From NCBI GenBank assembly GCA_015490675.1, contig WFXI01000218.1, positions 1 through 7,717 on the forward strand: a stretch of 7,717 bases of DNA, given 5' to 3'. A program made the translations under genes and the position numbers. Position 1 is the first letter of the stretch. Each line of letters opens with the position of its first letter. Shown piece after piece: positions 1 to 6,563 of this stretch. The stretch is from Hydrogenothermaceae bacterium (GTDB lineage: Bacteria > Aquificota > Aquificia > Aquificales > Hydrogenothermaceae). Under the pieces are notes generated by a model. It worked only from the letters and a program-made list of their open reading frames with translations, had not been told where the DNA came from and made no database searches.

Positions 1-3000
1 ACATCTTCAAAAAGTTTTTCTAAAGCATTAATATAATCTTCGTTATTTTTTTCTATTTTGTCCATAGTTTCTTCAAGTTCTTTTGTATAGTTTTCATTAA
101 CAAATCTGTAAAATTCCTCTTTTTCTTTTATTATACTTAAAACTTCAATACCTAGTTTTGTTGGTAGTAAATATCTGTTTTTTTCTATTATATATTTTCT
201 TTCCAGTAGCTTTTCTATTGTTATAGCATATGTTGAAGGTCTTCCTATACCTTTTTCTTTCATATCTTGTATAACTTCTTCGTAAGTGTAGTAAGGCATT
301 TTTGGTTTTAGGTAGTAAGATTTGTTATTTGTAATATCTATTTTTCCTTCAGGAATTTCATAGGTTTTTACTGGTAAAACTTTGTTAAATCCTTCTTCTA
401 ATATTTTGGTAATTAAACTTTCTTCAACTGATTTATCAAATGCTTTTATTTCGTAAGTTGTTTTTTCTACAACTATTTCTTTCATTTGAGAAGCTATAAA
501 CTGTTTAAAGATTATATCGTAAAGTTTTAAATGTTTTTCTGTTATTCCTGTTAGGTTCATAGTAAAAATTAATGATTTTAAATCATTAACATCATTTGGT
601 TTTGTTGGTCTAATACATTCGTGAGCCCCTTCAAAATTTGAAAAGGTTCTTGGTTTAAAAAATTCTTCTCCAAAATTTTCTGCTATATACTCTTTTGCAA
701 CAGAGACTCCTACAGGTGATACCCTAATACTATCTGTTCTATGGTAAGTAATCAGCCCTGCTTCAAATAAATCTTGAGCTAAACTCATTGTTTCTTGGGG
801 TGAAAATTTAAGCTTATGTGCAGAAGCTTTTAGCATCTGGTCTGTTGAGAAAGGTTTTTCAAATAGAGTTTCTTCTTCTGATGATAATTTTTTGACAAAA
901 ACATATTGCAGACTATTAAAAAATCTTTTTGCTTGTTTTTTATCATCAAATGTAAACTCTACTGGAATGTTATTTATAAATACTCTAACTACTGCAAGTT
1001 TCTTCTTTGCTTCTTCAGCTCTTTTTACTATCCATTCTAGAACAGGAGTTTGGACTCTTCCAGCAGATAGCCAGTTTTTACCTAATTTTTTTTGGATAAA
1101 TTTAGAGATTGTAAAACCTATCCATCTATCTGCAATTCTTCTAACGAGCTGAGCTTTAACTAAATTTTTGTCTATATCTCTTAATTGTTTTAAAGCTTCT
1201 AAAAATGCTCTTCTTGTAATTTCATGAAATTCTGCTCTTTTTACATTTAGGTTATAAGGTTTAGAGTTTAAATATAAATCAAATGCTATCTTTTCTCCTT
1301 CTGTATCTGGGTCTGTTGCGACAATTACTTCTTCTACTTCTATATCTAACTCTCTTATACTTTCTATAACTTCTTTTTTAGATTGGTTATTATCTTCTAT
1401 TGTTTCAAAAATAGGCACAAAATAATTATTTTCTTTTAAAACTCCGTAATATCCATCTTCTTTATTTAAATCAAATACATGTCCTTTACTTGCTACTATT
1501 GTTAAAAATCTTTCCCCTACAGCTATTTCATAAGCATCTACTTTTTTTAATTTTCTTCTTAAAGGTTTTCCAAAGAAGTTAGAAATTGTTCTTGCTTTGT
1601 TTGGTGATTCAACTATTACAAGGGTTGTCTTGAAGCTTTGTTTTTCTTCATCTATTTTTTCACCTTTTAAAACTTTTTTAACTTTTTCTCTGTCTTTATC
1701 TATTTCTTTTAAAACTTGCTCTAAATTGACATCTGATACAGGGATAAACTCTATATCTTCATTAAACCATTTAACTTTCTTTTGAAGAGAATAAAATGCC
1801 TTTTCATCATCTACTAAAACATAAGAAAGTCCCTTTGTTAAGCCTCCTGCATATAATCTTGAAGTCCTCCCTGAAGCCTGTATGTATCCAGTAATATCTG
1901 CTGTTGTTAATATAAAGTTTCCATTCTCTTCTTTAAGCGTAATTTCTGGAGAGTTTTTAATAGCTTCATATATTTCTTTATTATTTAAAAGCTGTAAAAC
2001 AAAATCTTTTATCTCTAAAAGTTTGTTTTGTTTGTCCTGTGGTAACTTTTCAAAATCAAAAAACCCATAAACTTTTAGGAAATTAATATATCTATAAAGC
2101 TTTAGTTGAGTATTTTGGTCTATTAATTTTTTTCTAAATAAAAATGGGACAACCATAAGTAAGAAGTAATACAGGTGAGAAAACTTTTCTTCTATAGATA
2201 TGTTAAACTCAAGTTTTGGAACTCCCACAAAAAGTGCATATCTAATTGTATCTGGTAAATCTACTCCCCTTGCTAATGGATTTCTGTAACTTGCAAATCC
2301 AACGGCAACAGGATATTTTCCAGCTTTATAATCTTCTACATTATCTAAAAATTCTTCGTAATGAAGTGCATTTATACCATTTTGTTTTAAAAACTGTAAA
2401 TACTCTTCTAATCTTTCTTTAGTTTCAGATGAAGATAAAAATACTAATCCACCATTTCCAAGTTTCTTTATTTCTTCAATAGACTTTTTCCATATATTTT
2501 CAGGTTTGTCATAAGTATCAACAATATTTCTAAATGTTAAAGATGGTCTTCCGACTTCAAATCCAAGAAGCTCTCTAAATAGTAAAACCCTTCTTGAACG
2601 AGGATTTGATGTTGCAGATGAAACAATTAAAGTTCCTTTCCTTTTTTGGGAAATTTTTAAAATTTCTTCTTGAAATTTATTAAACTCTTCTAGTTGTTTG
2701 TCTGACAGATTATTAGACCTAAATAGTTTTGCTTTGTATTTTGTAAACTCTAAAGTTTTTTCTATATCTTCTTGAGAAAAACCTAAAAGCATTAAGACTT
2801 TATCAATATTTTTAGCACTCTTTAAAATACTATCAACATCGTCTATAAAAATAAGGCTAAATTTACCTTTAGGAATAATATCTATGTTTTTGTATAAAAA
2901 CATAACTGTGGTTAATAAAATATCAAAATCGCCATTGGAAATTCTATTTTTTAACTCTTCCTGTTTTTTCTTTGATTTTGCAAATTTTGAGCTGTAAGCA

Positions 3001-3449
3001 AGAATATTTTCTTCTTTTACTCCATAATTAACTAATCTATCGTAAGCTTGATTAACTAAAATTTGAGTTGGGAAAATTAGATAAACTTTTTGCTTTTTCT
3101 TTTCTACTAAATATCTAGCTAAAGTTAATCCAAAAGTTGTTTTCCCTATTCCTGTTGGTGCAAGGAGTGCATGGGAAACTCCAAGAAAAAACCTTTTTGC
3201 CCAGGTTTCTTGAATAGACCATAAATCATTTTTTATAATTTGCTTGAAAAACTTTTTGAAATTTTCTACTTCTTTGTTTGTATTACAAACTTTCTCATAT
3301 TCTCCATACTCAACAATCTCACAAACTTCATTATGGTTTACTTCTTCTGGCAAACATTCTTTGCAAAGAAGACCTTTATATAGCCTTTCTGCATCTATAT
3401 CCCTTCCACAGTTAGGACACATATTTTTGTAAATTGCTTTTATATCCAA
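1..3449 (-). CDS. rgy: Reverse gyrase (helicase-topoisomerase IA fusion), C-terminus cut by window edge
   Basis: This enzyme uses ATP to introduce positive supercoils into DNA and protects the genome at high temperature. I translated 1149 uninterrupted codons by hand. The order is an N-terminal zinc finger (C11, C14, C29, C32), then an SF2 helicase-like module, then a type IA topoisomerase. Helicase motifs are Walker A APTGIGKTT (97-105), DDVD (203-206), SSAT (277-280), motif V around RGVDLP (394-399) and QASGRTSRL (524-532). The latch insertion probably lies near 415-505. Topoisomerase motifs are the TOPRIM VIVESPNKA with E614, DPDTEGE (D713, D715, E717), SAGRVQTP (795-802), the catalytic tyrosine Y902 in TYHRTDS, and GIGRPSTYA (1067-1075). 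The usual second zinc finger between TOPRIM and DPDTEGE is missing. The TTG start at 3449 is chosen because GGAG lies six bases upstream and it keeps the family-typical AIYKN lead before the first Cys pair. The family is usually about 1100-1200 residues, so only a few tens of residues are lost off the left edge. Confidence 0.97.
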   Translation of the reverse strand, partial: MDIKAIYKNMCPNCGRDIDAERLYKGLLCKECLPEEVNHNEVCEIVEYGEYEKVCNTNKEVENFKKFFKQIIKNDLWSIQETWAKRFFLGVSHALLAPTGIGKTTFGLTLARYLVEKKKQKVYLIFPTQILVNQAYDRLVNYGVKEENILAYSSKFAKSKKKQEELKNRISNGDFDILLTTVMFLYKNIDIIPKGKFSLIFIDDVDSILKSAKNIDKVLMLLGFSQEDIEKTLEFTKYKAKLFRSNNLSDKQLEEFNKFQEEILKISQKRKGTLIVSSATSNPRSRRVLLFRELLGFEVGRPSLTFRNIVDTYDKPENIWKKSIEEIKKLGNGGLVFLSSSETKERLEEYLQFLKQNGINALHYEEFLDNVEDYKAGKYPVAVGFASYRNPLARGVDLPDTIRYALFVGVPKLEFNISIEEKFSHLYYFLLMVVPFLFRKKLIDQNTQLKLYRYINFLKVYGFFDFEKLPQDKQNKLLEIKDFVLQLLNNKEIYEAIKNSPEITLKEENGNFILTTADITGYIQASGRTSRLYAGGLTKGLSYVLVDDEKAFYSLQKKVKWFNEDIEFIPVSDVNLEQVLKEIDKDREKVKKVLKGEKIDEEKQSFKTTLVIVESPNKARTISNFFGKPLRRKLKKVDAYEIAVGERFLTIVASKGHVFDLNKEDGYYGVLKENNYFVPIFETIEDNNQSKKEVIESIRELDIEVEEVIVATDPDTEGEKIAFDLYLNSKPYNLNVKRAEFHEITRRAFLEALKQLRDIDKNLVKAQLVRRIADRWIGFTISKFIQKKLGKNWLSAGRVQTPVLEWIVKRAEEAKKKLAVVRVFINNIPVEFTFDDKKQAKRFFNSLQYVFVKKLSSEEETLFEKPFSTDQMLKASAHKLKFSPQETMSLAQDLFEAGLITYHRTDSIRVSPVGVSVAKEYIAENFGEEFFKPRTFSNFEGAHECIRPTKPNDVNDLKSLIFTMNLTGITEKHLKLYDIIFKQFIASQMKEIVVEKTTYEIKAFDKSVEESLITKILEEGFNKVLPVKTYEIPEGKIDITNNKSYYLKPKMPYYTYEEVIQDMKEKGIGRPSTYAITIEKLLERKYIIEKNRYLLPTKLGIEVLSIIKEKEEFYRFVNENYTKELEETMDKIEKNNEDYINALEKLFED

Positions 3450-3455
3450 AGTTTT

Positions 3456-3459
3456 CTCC
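3456..3459 (-). promoter_or_regulatory. Shine-Dalgarno site fixing the TTG start of rgy
   Basis: On the minus strand the sequence reads CGGAG, then six bases, then TTG. This supports the TTG at 3449. The first in-frame ATG (3422-3420, residue 10) has no purine-rich site before it and would remove the lead-in to the zinc finger. Confidence 0.75.
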
Positions 3460-3482
3460 GTTTGATTTTGTTTTTTCTATAA

Positions 3483-3488
3483 ATTATA
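3483..3488 (-). promoter_or_regulatory. Candidate -10 box for rgy
   Basis: A perfect TATAAT reads on the minus strand, which would give a leader of about 27 bases before the TTG start. The -35 region at the expected distance (about 3506-3511) is a poor match to TTGACA. The call rests on the -10 hexamer and its placement. The expected -35 would overlap the -35 of the divergent mazEF promoter. Confidence 0.4.
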
Positions 3489-3502
3489 AGTTAAATTTTA
3501 GT

Positions 3503-3531
3503 TTGAAAGTTTATATTTTTGAGGATATATT
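3503..3531 (+). promoter_or_regulatory. Predicted sigma-70 type promoter for mazEF
   Basis: TTGAAA at 3503-3508 and TATATT at 3526-3531 are separated by exactly 17 bases. This predicts transcription from about 3538 and a leader of about 26 bases to the mazE ATG at 3564. It is the best-formed promoter in the window, although AT-rich sequence raises the chance of fortuitous matches. Confidence 0.5.
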
Positions 3532-3532
3532 T

Positions 3533-3540
3533 GTATATAC
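3533..3540 (+). promoter_or_regulatory. Palindrome, possible MazE/MazEF operator
   Basis: GTATATAC is a perfect 8-base palindrome placed between the predicted -10 box and the transcription start of mazEF, with imperfect symmetry continuing outward. MazE-type antitoxins are known to repress their own operon by binding palindromic sites at the promoter. The assignment here is inferred from position only, and such palindromes arise easily in AT-rich DNA. Confidence 0.25.
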
Positions 3541-3563
3541 ATAAATTGTTTGAGGAATTGATA

Positions 3564-3803
3564 ATGATTACAATAACAAAATGGGGTAATTCACAAGGTA
3601 TAAGAATACCTAAAAAGTATCTTGATGAATTAGGTCTGAAGGTTGGAGAGAAAGTTGATATAAAGATAGAAGATGGAAAACTTGTTATTATTCCTCAAAA
3701 AAAGAGAAGAAAACCTAAAATTGATATAAATAAACTTTTCAAAGAAGATTACAAAGATAATACTGAATTTGAATGGGGAAAATCTGGTAAGGAAATATGG
3801 TAG
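3564..3803 (+). CDS. mazE: MazE-type antitoxin (AbrB-like DNA-binding domain)
   Basis: This 79-residue antitoxin is expected to neutralise the MazF endoribonuclease and repress its own operon. The N-terminal half is a swapped-hairpin AbrB fold with the family signature TKWGNSQGIRIPKKYL (residues 4-19), followed by the DGKLVI strand (about 37-42). The basic linker KKRRKPK (about 46-52) leads to an acidic, probably disordered tail ending EFEWGKSGKEIW. That tail resembles the toxin-wrapping end of E. coli MazE, which closes with a similar DWGEPKDKEVW. The ATG at 3564 is preferred over one at 3519 because GAGG sits eight bases before it, the signature starts immediately, and the upstream ATG lies within the predicted promoter. 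The gene overlaps mazF by seven bases, implying translational coupling. Base composition resembles its neighbours, so recent transfer is not evident. Confidence 0.93.
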   Translation: MITITKWGNSQGIRIPKKYLDELGLKVGEKVDIKIEDGKLVIIPQKKRRKPKIDINKLFKEDYKDNTEFEWGKSGKEIW

Positions 3804-4132
3804 ATTATATTCCTGATAAGGGAGATATAATACATCTTAATTTTGACCCTTCTATAGGTCATGAGCAAAAAGGAAATAGATATGCTGTAGTAGTTAGCCA
3901 TTATGTTTTTAATAAAAGGACAAAAATGTGTTTTGCTATTCCTATTTCTTCAAAATGTAAAGGCTATCCAACACAAATTCCAGTAAAAATTGGAAAAATA
4001 AAAGGTTGTGCCCTTATAGACCAGCTTAAAAGTATTGATTACAGAGCAAGGAATGTTTCTTTTAAAGCTAAACTTCCAGACGAGCAACTGGAAAAAATAC
4101 TGGATATCATAGAAACCATAATTTTTTCATAA
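3797..4132 (+). CDS. mazF: MazF-type endoribonuclease toxin
   Basis: This is a 111-residue mRNA interferase of the MazF/PemK family, the same length as E. coli MazF and alignable along its whole length. Visible family signatures are YIPDKGDII near the start, FDPSIGHEQKGNR (16-28), PISSKCKGYP (49-58) and the LIDQLKSIDYRAR strand. Residues matching functional positions in E. coli MazF are E23, Q24 and R28 (the catalytic arginine) and S52, which keeps the hydroxyl at the usual threonine position. The residue after the catalytic arginine is tyrosine (Y29) where proline is usual. No key residue is lost, so the toxin looks active. The start ATG lies inside the last codons of mazE, and AAGG just upstream can serve as ribosome binding site. 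The cleavage sequence cannot be deduced from the protein. No strong terminator follows, so transcripts could read into serA. Confidence 0.94.
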   Translation: MVDYIPDKGDIIHLNFDPSIGHEQKGNRYAVVVSHYVFNKRTKMCFAIPISSKCKGYPTQIPVKIGKIKGCALIDQLKSIDYRARNVSFKAKLPDEQLEKILDIIETIIFS

Positions 4133-4153
4133 AAACTAAAGCATAATTTGCAG

Positions 4154-4159
4154 TATAAT
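4154..4159 (+). promoter_or_regulatory. Candidate -10 box for serA
   Basis: A perfect TATAAT lies in the 58-base gap between mazF and serA, placing a start near 4166 and a leader of about 25 bases. No convincing -35 box is found 16-18 bases upstream, where the sequence is mostly A. Read-through from mazEF is an alternative. Confidence 0.4.
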
Positions 4160-4178
4160 TTTATTCTAAAAAAGGACT

Positions 4179-4183
4179 GGAGG
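4179..4183 (+). promoter_or_regulatory. Strong Shine-Dalgarno fixing the TTG start of serA
   Basis: GGAGG is followed by a seven-base spacer and then TTG at 4191. The resulting protein begins at the usual point for the family (FKVLITDPIS), so the TTG start is well supported. Confidence 0.8.
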
Positions 4184-4190
4184 TCTTAAA

Positions 4191-5780
4191 TTGTTTAAAG
4201 TTTTAATTACAGACCCTATTTCTACAAAAGGAATAGATATTTTAAACAAAGAAGAAGATATTGAAGTAGATTATCAACCTGAAATCAAATGGGAAGAACT
4301 TTTAGAAATTGTTGGCGAATATGATGCAATAATTACAAGAAGTAGAACACCTGTTAATAAAGAATTATTAGAAAGGGCTACAAATTTAAAAGTTGTTGGT
4401 AGAGCAGGTGTTGGAGTTGATAATGTTGATTTAGAAGAATGTTCTAAAAGAGGAATATTGGTTGTAAATACTCCTGGTGCAAATACTATTGGTGCTGCCG
4501 AAATTGCAATGGCTCATCTTTATACAGTTTTAAGAAGATTACACCTTGCCCACGAAGATATGCTTAAAGGAAACTGGAATAGAAAAAAATTTATGGGTGA
4601 AGAATTAGATGGAAAGGTAGTTGGTATTGTAGGTCTTGGAAATGTTGGGTCTCAAGTTGCAATTAGATGTAAGGCAGCAGGAGCTACTGTAATAGCTTAT
4701 GACCCTTACATTCCTAGAGAAAAAGGAGACAGGCTTGGAGTTGAACTTGTCGATACTTTAGATGAACTTGTAAAAAGGTCTGACATAATTACACTACACT
4801 GTCCTTTAACAGAAGAAACAAAAGGAATGATTGGTGCTAGAGAATTTGAGATGATGAAAGATGGTATCTACTTCATAAATGCTGCTAGAGGCGGAATTGT
4901 TGATGAAGATGCTATGTATGAATATATGAAAAAAGGAAAATTTGCTGGAATCGGACTTGATGTATTTTCCAAAGAGCCTCCAGATGACAGAATAAGAAGA
5001 TTATTTGAATTTCCAAATATTAGTTTATCTCCCCATATAGGGGCAAATACATATGAATCTCAGGATAAAGTTGCTATAAAAATAGCACAACAGGTAATTA
5101 ATGCATTAAAAGGAAAATTTGTTGATGCAGCTGTAAATGCTCCATTTACTATTACAGAAGGAATGGCATCTATAAAAGCATTTTTAGAACTTGCAGAAAA
5201 AATGGGAAGTTTTTTAACCCAGTATGCAGGAGCTCACTTTAAAGAGATTACTGTAGAAGTAAGAGGAGATATTAAAGAACATATAGACCCAATTACTGCC
5301 TATGTATTAAAAGGATTTTTATCTCCAATTTTAGAAAGAGATGTAAACATTATAAATGCACCATATTTAGCTAAAGAAAGAGGTATAAAGGTAAGTAAAT
5401 TAACAAAAGAAGAAGGTGAAAACTTTAAAGATTTTATAAAAATTACTGCTAAAAATGATACAGAAGAAAGAGTTATTGGCGGAACTGCATTTTATGGAAC
5501 AATGCCTAGAATAATGCTTATTGATAACTACTGGATAGATATAGAACCTCAAGGGGTAATTTTAATATTTGAGAATAAAGATGTTCCAGGAGTTATTGCA
5601 AAAGTTGGAGAAGTTTTAGCTAAACACAACATTAATATTGCAGGATTTAGACTTGGAAGAATAGAAAAAGGAAGTATAGCACTTGGAGCCTTAGAACTTG
5701 ATGATAAATTAAATAAGGATATATTAGAAGAAATATCTCAAATTCCAGAAATAATGAAAGCGAAGGAAATAATACTATGA
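4191..5780 (+). CDS. serA: D-3-phosphoglycerate dehydrogenase (long form with ACT domain)
   Basis: This cytosolic enzyme oxidises 3-phosphoglycerate to 3-phosphohydroxypyruvate with NAD+, the first step of the phosphorylated serine pathway. The 529 residues match the long-form family. The substrate-binding domain is formed by roughly 1-100 plus 285-315, including GRAGVGVDNVD (70-80). The Rossmann domain is about 100-285, with GLGNVG at 148-153 and the NAD-selecting D171 in AYDPY. Catalytic residues are R233 (AARGG), E262 (KEPP) and H282 (SPHIGANT). An intervening ASB-like domain spans about 320-450, and a C-terminal ACT domain about 457-529 contains DVPGVIAKVGEVL. In this family the ACT domain senses serine for feedback control. 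Translation starts at a TTG with a strong ribosome binding site. The stop codon overlaps the start of the next gene (ATGA at 5777-5780), so the two are probably translationally coupled. Confidence 0.97.
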   Translation: MFKVLITDPISTKGIDILNKEEDIEVDYQPEIKWEELLEIVGEYDAIITRSRTPVNKELLERATNLKVVGRAGVGVDNVDLEECSKRGILVVNTPGANTIGAAEIAMAHLYTVLRRLHLAHEDMLKGNWNRKKFMGEELDGKVVGIVGLGNVGSQVAIRCKAAGATVIAYDPYIPREKGDRLGVELVDTLDELVKRSDIITLHCPLTEETKGMIGAREFEMMKDGIYFINAARGGIVDEDAMYEYMKKGKFAGIGLDVFSKEPPDDRIRRLFEFPNISLSPHIGANTYESQDKVAIKIAQQVINALKGKFVDAAVNAPFTITEGMASIKAFLELAEKMGSFLTQYAGAHFKEITVEVRGDIKEHIDPITAYVLKGFLSPILERDVNIINAPYLAKERGIKVSKLTKEEGENFKDFIKITAKNDTEERVIGGTAFYGTMPRIMLIDNYWIDIEPQGVILIFENKDVPGVIAKVGEVLAKHNINIAGFRLGRIEKGSIALGALELDDKLNKDILEEISQIPEIMKAKEIIL

Positions 5781-6112
5781 TTAGATATATAGCTTTTGCA
5801 GTTGCTTTCTGTGCAACTGCTTTTGCTTTTCCTAATCATTCTTTTGAAAGTTCAACAAATACACCTTTAACACAGCCTACAGTTATAGAAGGTTGTGTAG
5901 GTGACTGTGCATCCTGCCATTCTTTATACCCTTATGAGGCTAAACAAATATTAGGAAAAAAATTTGATGTTAAAGAAATTATATCTATTGCTGTTAAAAG
6001 GGGATATTTTGAGGTAATTTATAAAGACTCTAAAGGAAAAAAAGAGAAAATTAATCTACTTTTCAGTAAAGATAAAGCTTGCAAAGAGCTAATTTTACTT
6101 GGTGAAGAATAA
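5777..6112 (+). CDS. Small exported CxxCH protein, DsbC N-terminal-like or mono-haem
   Basis: This 111-residue protein has no function I can assign firmly. Residues 1-18 look like a Sec signal peptide, with a hydrophobic core and an AFA motif before FPNHS. A polar Ser/Thr/Asn/Pro linker follows. Then come C40 and GDCASCHSLYPYEA, giving C44, C47 and H48 as a CxxCH motif, and an alpha/beta-looking tail with GYFEVIYKDSKGKK (76-89) and a further cysteine, C102. CxxCH is the c-type haem attachment motif, but no clear distal ligand such as a conserved Met is visible. From memory, a CHSL...EA..IL segment followed by a strand pair also begins DsbC-like disulfide isomerases in Aquificota and Geobacter. 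Here the thioredoxin domain is absent, since the gene stops and a hairpin follows at once. The start overlaps the serA stop, with GAAGGA nine bases upstream. The protein probably acts in the periplasm, while SerA is cytosolic, so the coupling need not mean shared function. Confidence 0.8.
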   Translation: MIRYIAFAVAFCATAFAFPNHSFESSTNTPLTQPTVIEGCVGDCASCHSLYPYEAKQILGKKFDVKEIISIAVKRGYFEVIYKDSKGKKEKINLLFSKDKACKELILLGEE

Positions 6113-6116
6113 TAAA

Positions 6117-6142
6117 AGCCCTCACCTAAAAAGGCAAGGGCT
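6117..6142 (-). terminator. Intrinsic terminator between convergent gene blocks
   Basis: AGCCCT (6117-6122) pairs with AGGGCT (6137-6142). Inside it, a two-base mismatch is followed by a further CCT/AGG stem with a four-base loop. Read on the minus strand the hairpin is followed by TTTTATTATTC, a U-rich tail that fits termination of the rbfA-sppA-erpA block. On the plus strand the tail is AAATTTATT, so termination after the CxxCH gene would be weaker, although the hairpin lies only four bases past its stop. Confidence 0.75.
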
Positions 6143-6149
6143 AAATTTA

Positions 6150-6494
6150 TTAACCGCAAGAGAATGAGCTACCACAACCGCAAGAGCCAGTAGCATTAGG
6201 ATTTTTAATTGTAAATCCACCACCCATAAAGTCTGTTACATAGTCAATAACAGCACCTTTCATATATGGAGCAGAAAACTCATCTATTACAACTTTAACG
6301 CCGTCAACCTCTGTTACTGCGTCGTTTTCACCTACTTCTTCATCAAATCCCATTGCATATTGGAATCCAGAACATCCACCAGGAACAACTCTTATTCTAA
6401 GAATAGGATTTTCAATTCCTTGCTCTTGTGCAATTTTTTTGATTTCTGCTACAGCAGTTTCTGTTACTGTTACAATGTTTTCAGATGTTTGCAT
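6150..6494 (-). CDS. erpA: A-type iron-sulfur carrier (ErpA/IscA/HesB family)
   Basis: This 114-residue cytosolic protein is expected to receive Fe-S clusters from the assembly scaffold and deliver them to target enzymes. The three conserved cysteine ligands are present: C41 in the PGGCSGFQYAMGF motif, and C105 and C107 in GSCGCGSSFS. The NPNATGSCGCGSSFS ending is closer to ErpA than to E. coli IscA, but naming within this family is imprecise and IscA or a generic carrier is possible. An extra cysteine, C113, forms an unusual SCG tail. The start is the ATG at 6494, with GGAGG (6508-6504) nine bases upstream. The gene lies 69 bases downstream of sppA. That gap has an AT-rich TATATA (6526-6521) that might be a -10 but no matching -35, so either its own promoter or read-through from sppA is possible. 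A terminator follows eight bases after the stop. Confidence 0.94.
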   Translation of the reverse strand: MQTSENIVTVTETAVAEIKKIAQEQGIENPILRIRVVPGGCSGFQYAMGFDEEVGENDAVTEVDGVKVVIDEFSAPYMKGAVIDYVTDFMGGGFTIKNPNATGSCGCGSSFSCG

Positions 6495-6563
6495 TTTAAA
6501 ATACCTCCAAAAAAGTTTTGTATATAATCTTATCTCAAGCAGTCTTTATGGGTATGACTTTTA

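Noticed and set aside
892..1152. Plus-strand open frame of 86 codons
   Set aside because: It is wholly antisense to the reverse gyrase topoisomerase half, has low-complexity composition and no family signature. It is a shadow of the real gene.
1597..2070. Two plus-strand open frames of 62 codons (1597-1785 and 1882-2070)
   Set aside because: Both are antisense to reverse gyrase, rich in Ser/Phe/Leu/Lys as expected from reverse-reading a Lys/Glu-rich gene, and lack ribosome binding sites.
3420..3422. ATG at residue 10 of reverse gyrase as the true start
   Set aside because: There is no ribosome binding site, and it would remove the conserved AIYKN lead-in. The TTG at 3449 has GGAG at good spacing.
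3244..3432. Plus-strand open frame of 62 codons
   Set aside because: It is antisense to the N-terminal zinc finger region of reverse gyrase. The minus frame carries the recognisable CPNC...CKEC motif.
3519..3563. Upstream ATG extending mazE by 15 residues
   Set aside because: It overlaps the predicted -35/-10 promoter, lacks a ribosome binding site, and the extension has no counterpart in the MazE family.
3564..4132. mazEF as part of a recently acquired mobile island
   Set aside because: There are no flanking repeats, integrase, transposase or tRNA, and base composition matches its neighbours. Transfer cannot be shown from this window.
4173..4187. Small hairpin covering the serA ribosome binding site, possible RNA thermometer
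   Set aside because: It has only five pairs including one wobble, so it would not be stable at the growth temperature of a thermophile. Such short pairings are common by chance.
6541..6559. Inverted repeat AGTC/GACT between sppA and erpA as a terminator
   Set aside because: A four-base stem with a long loop and no U-tract on the minus strand is too weak to call.
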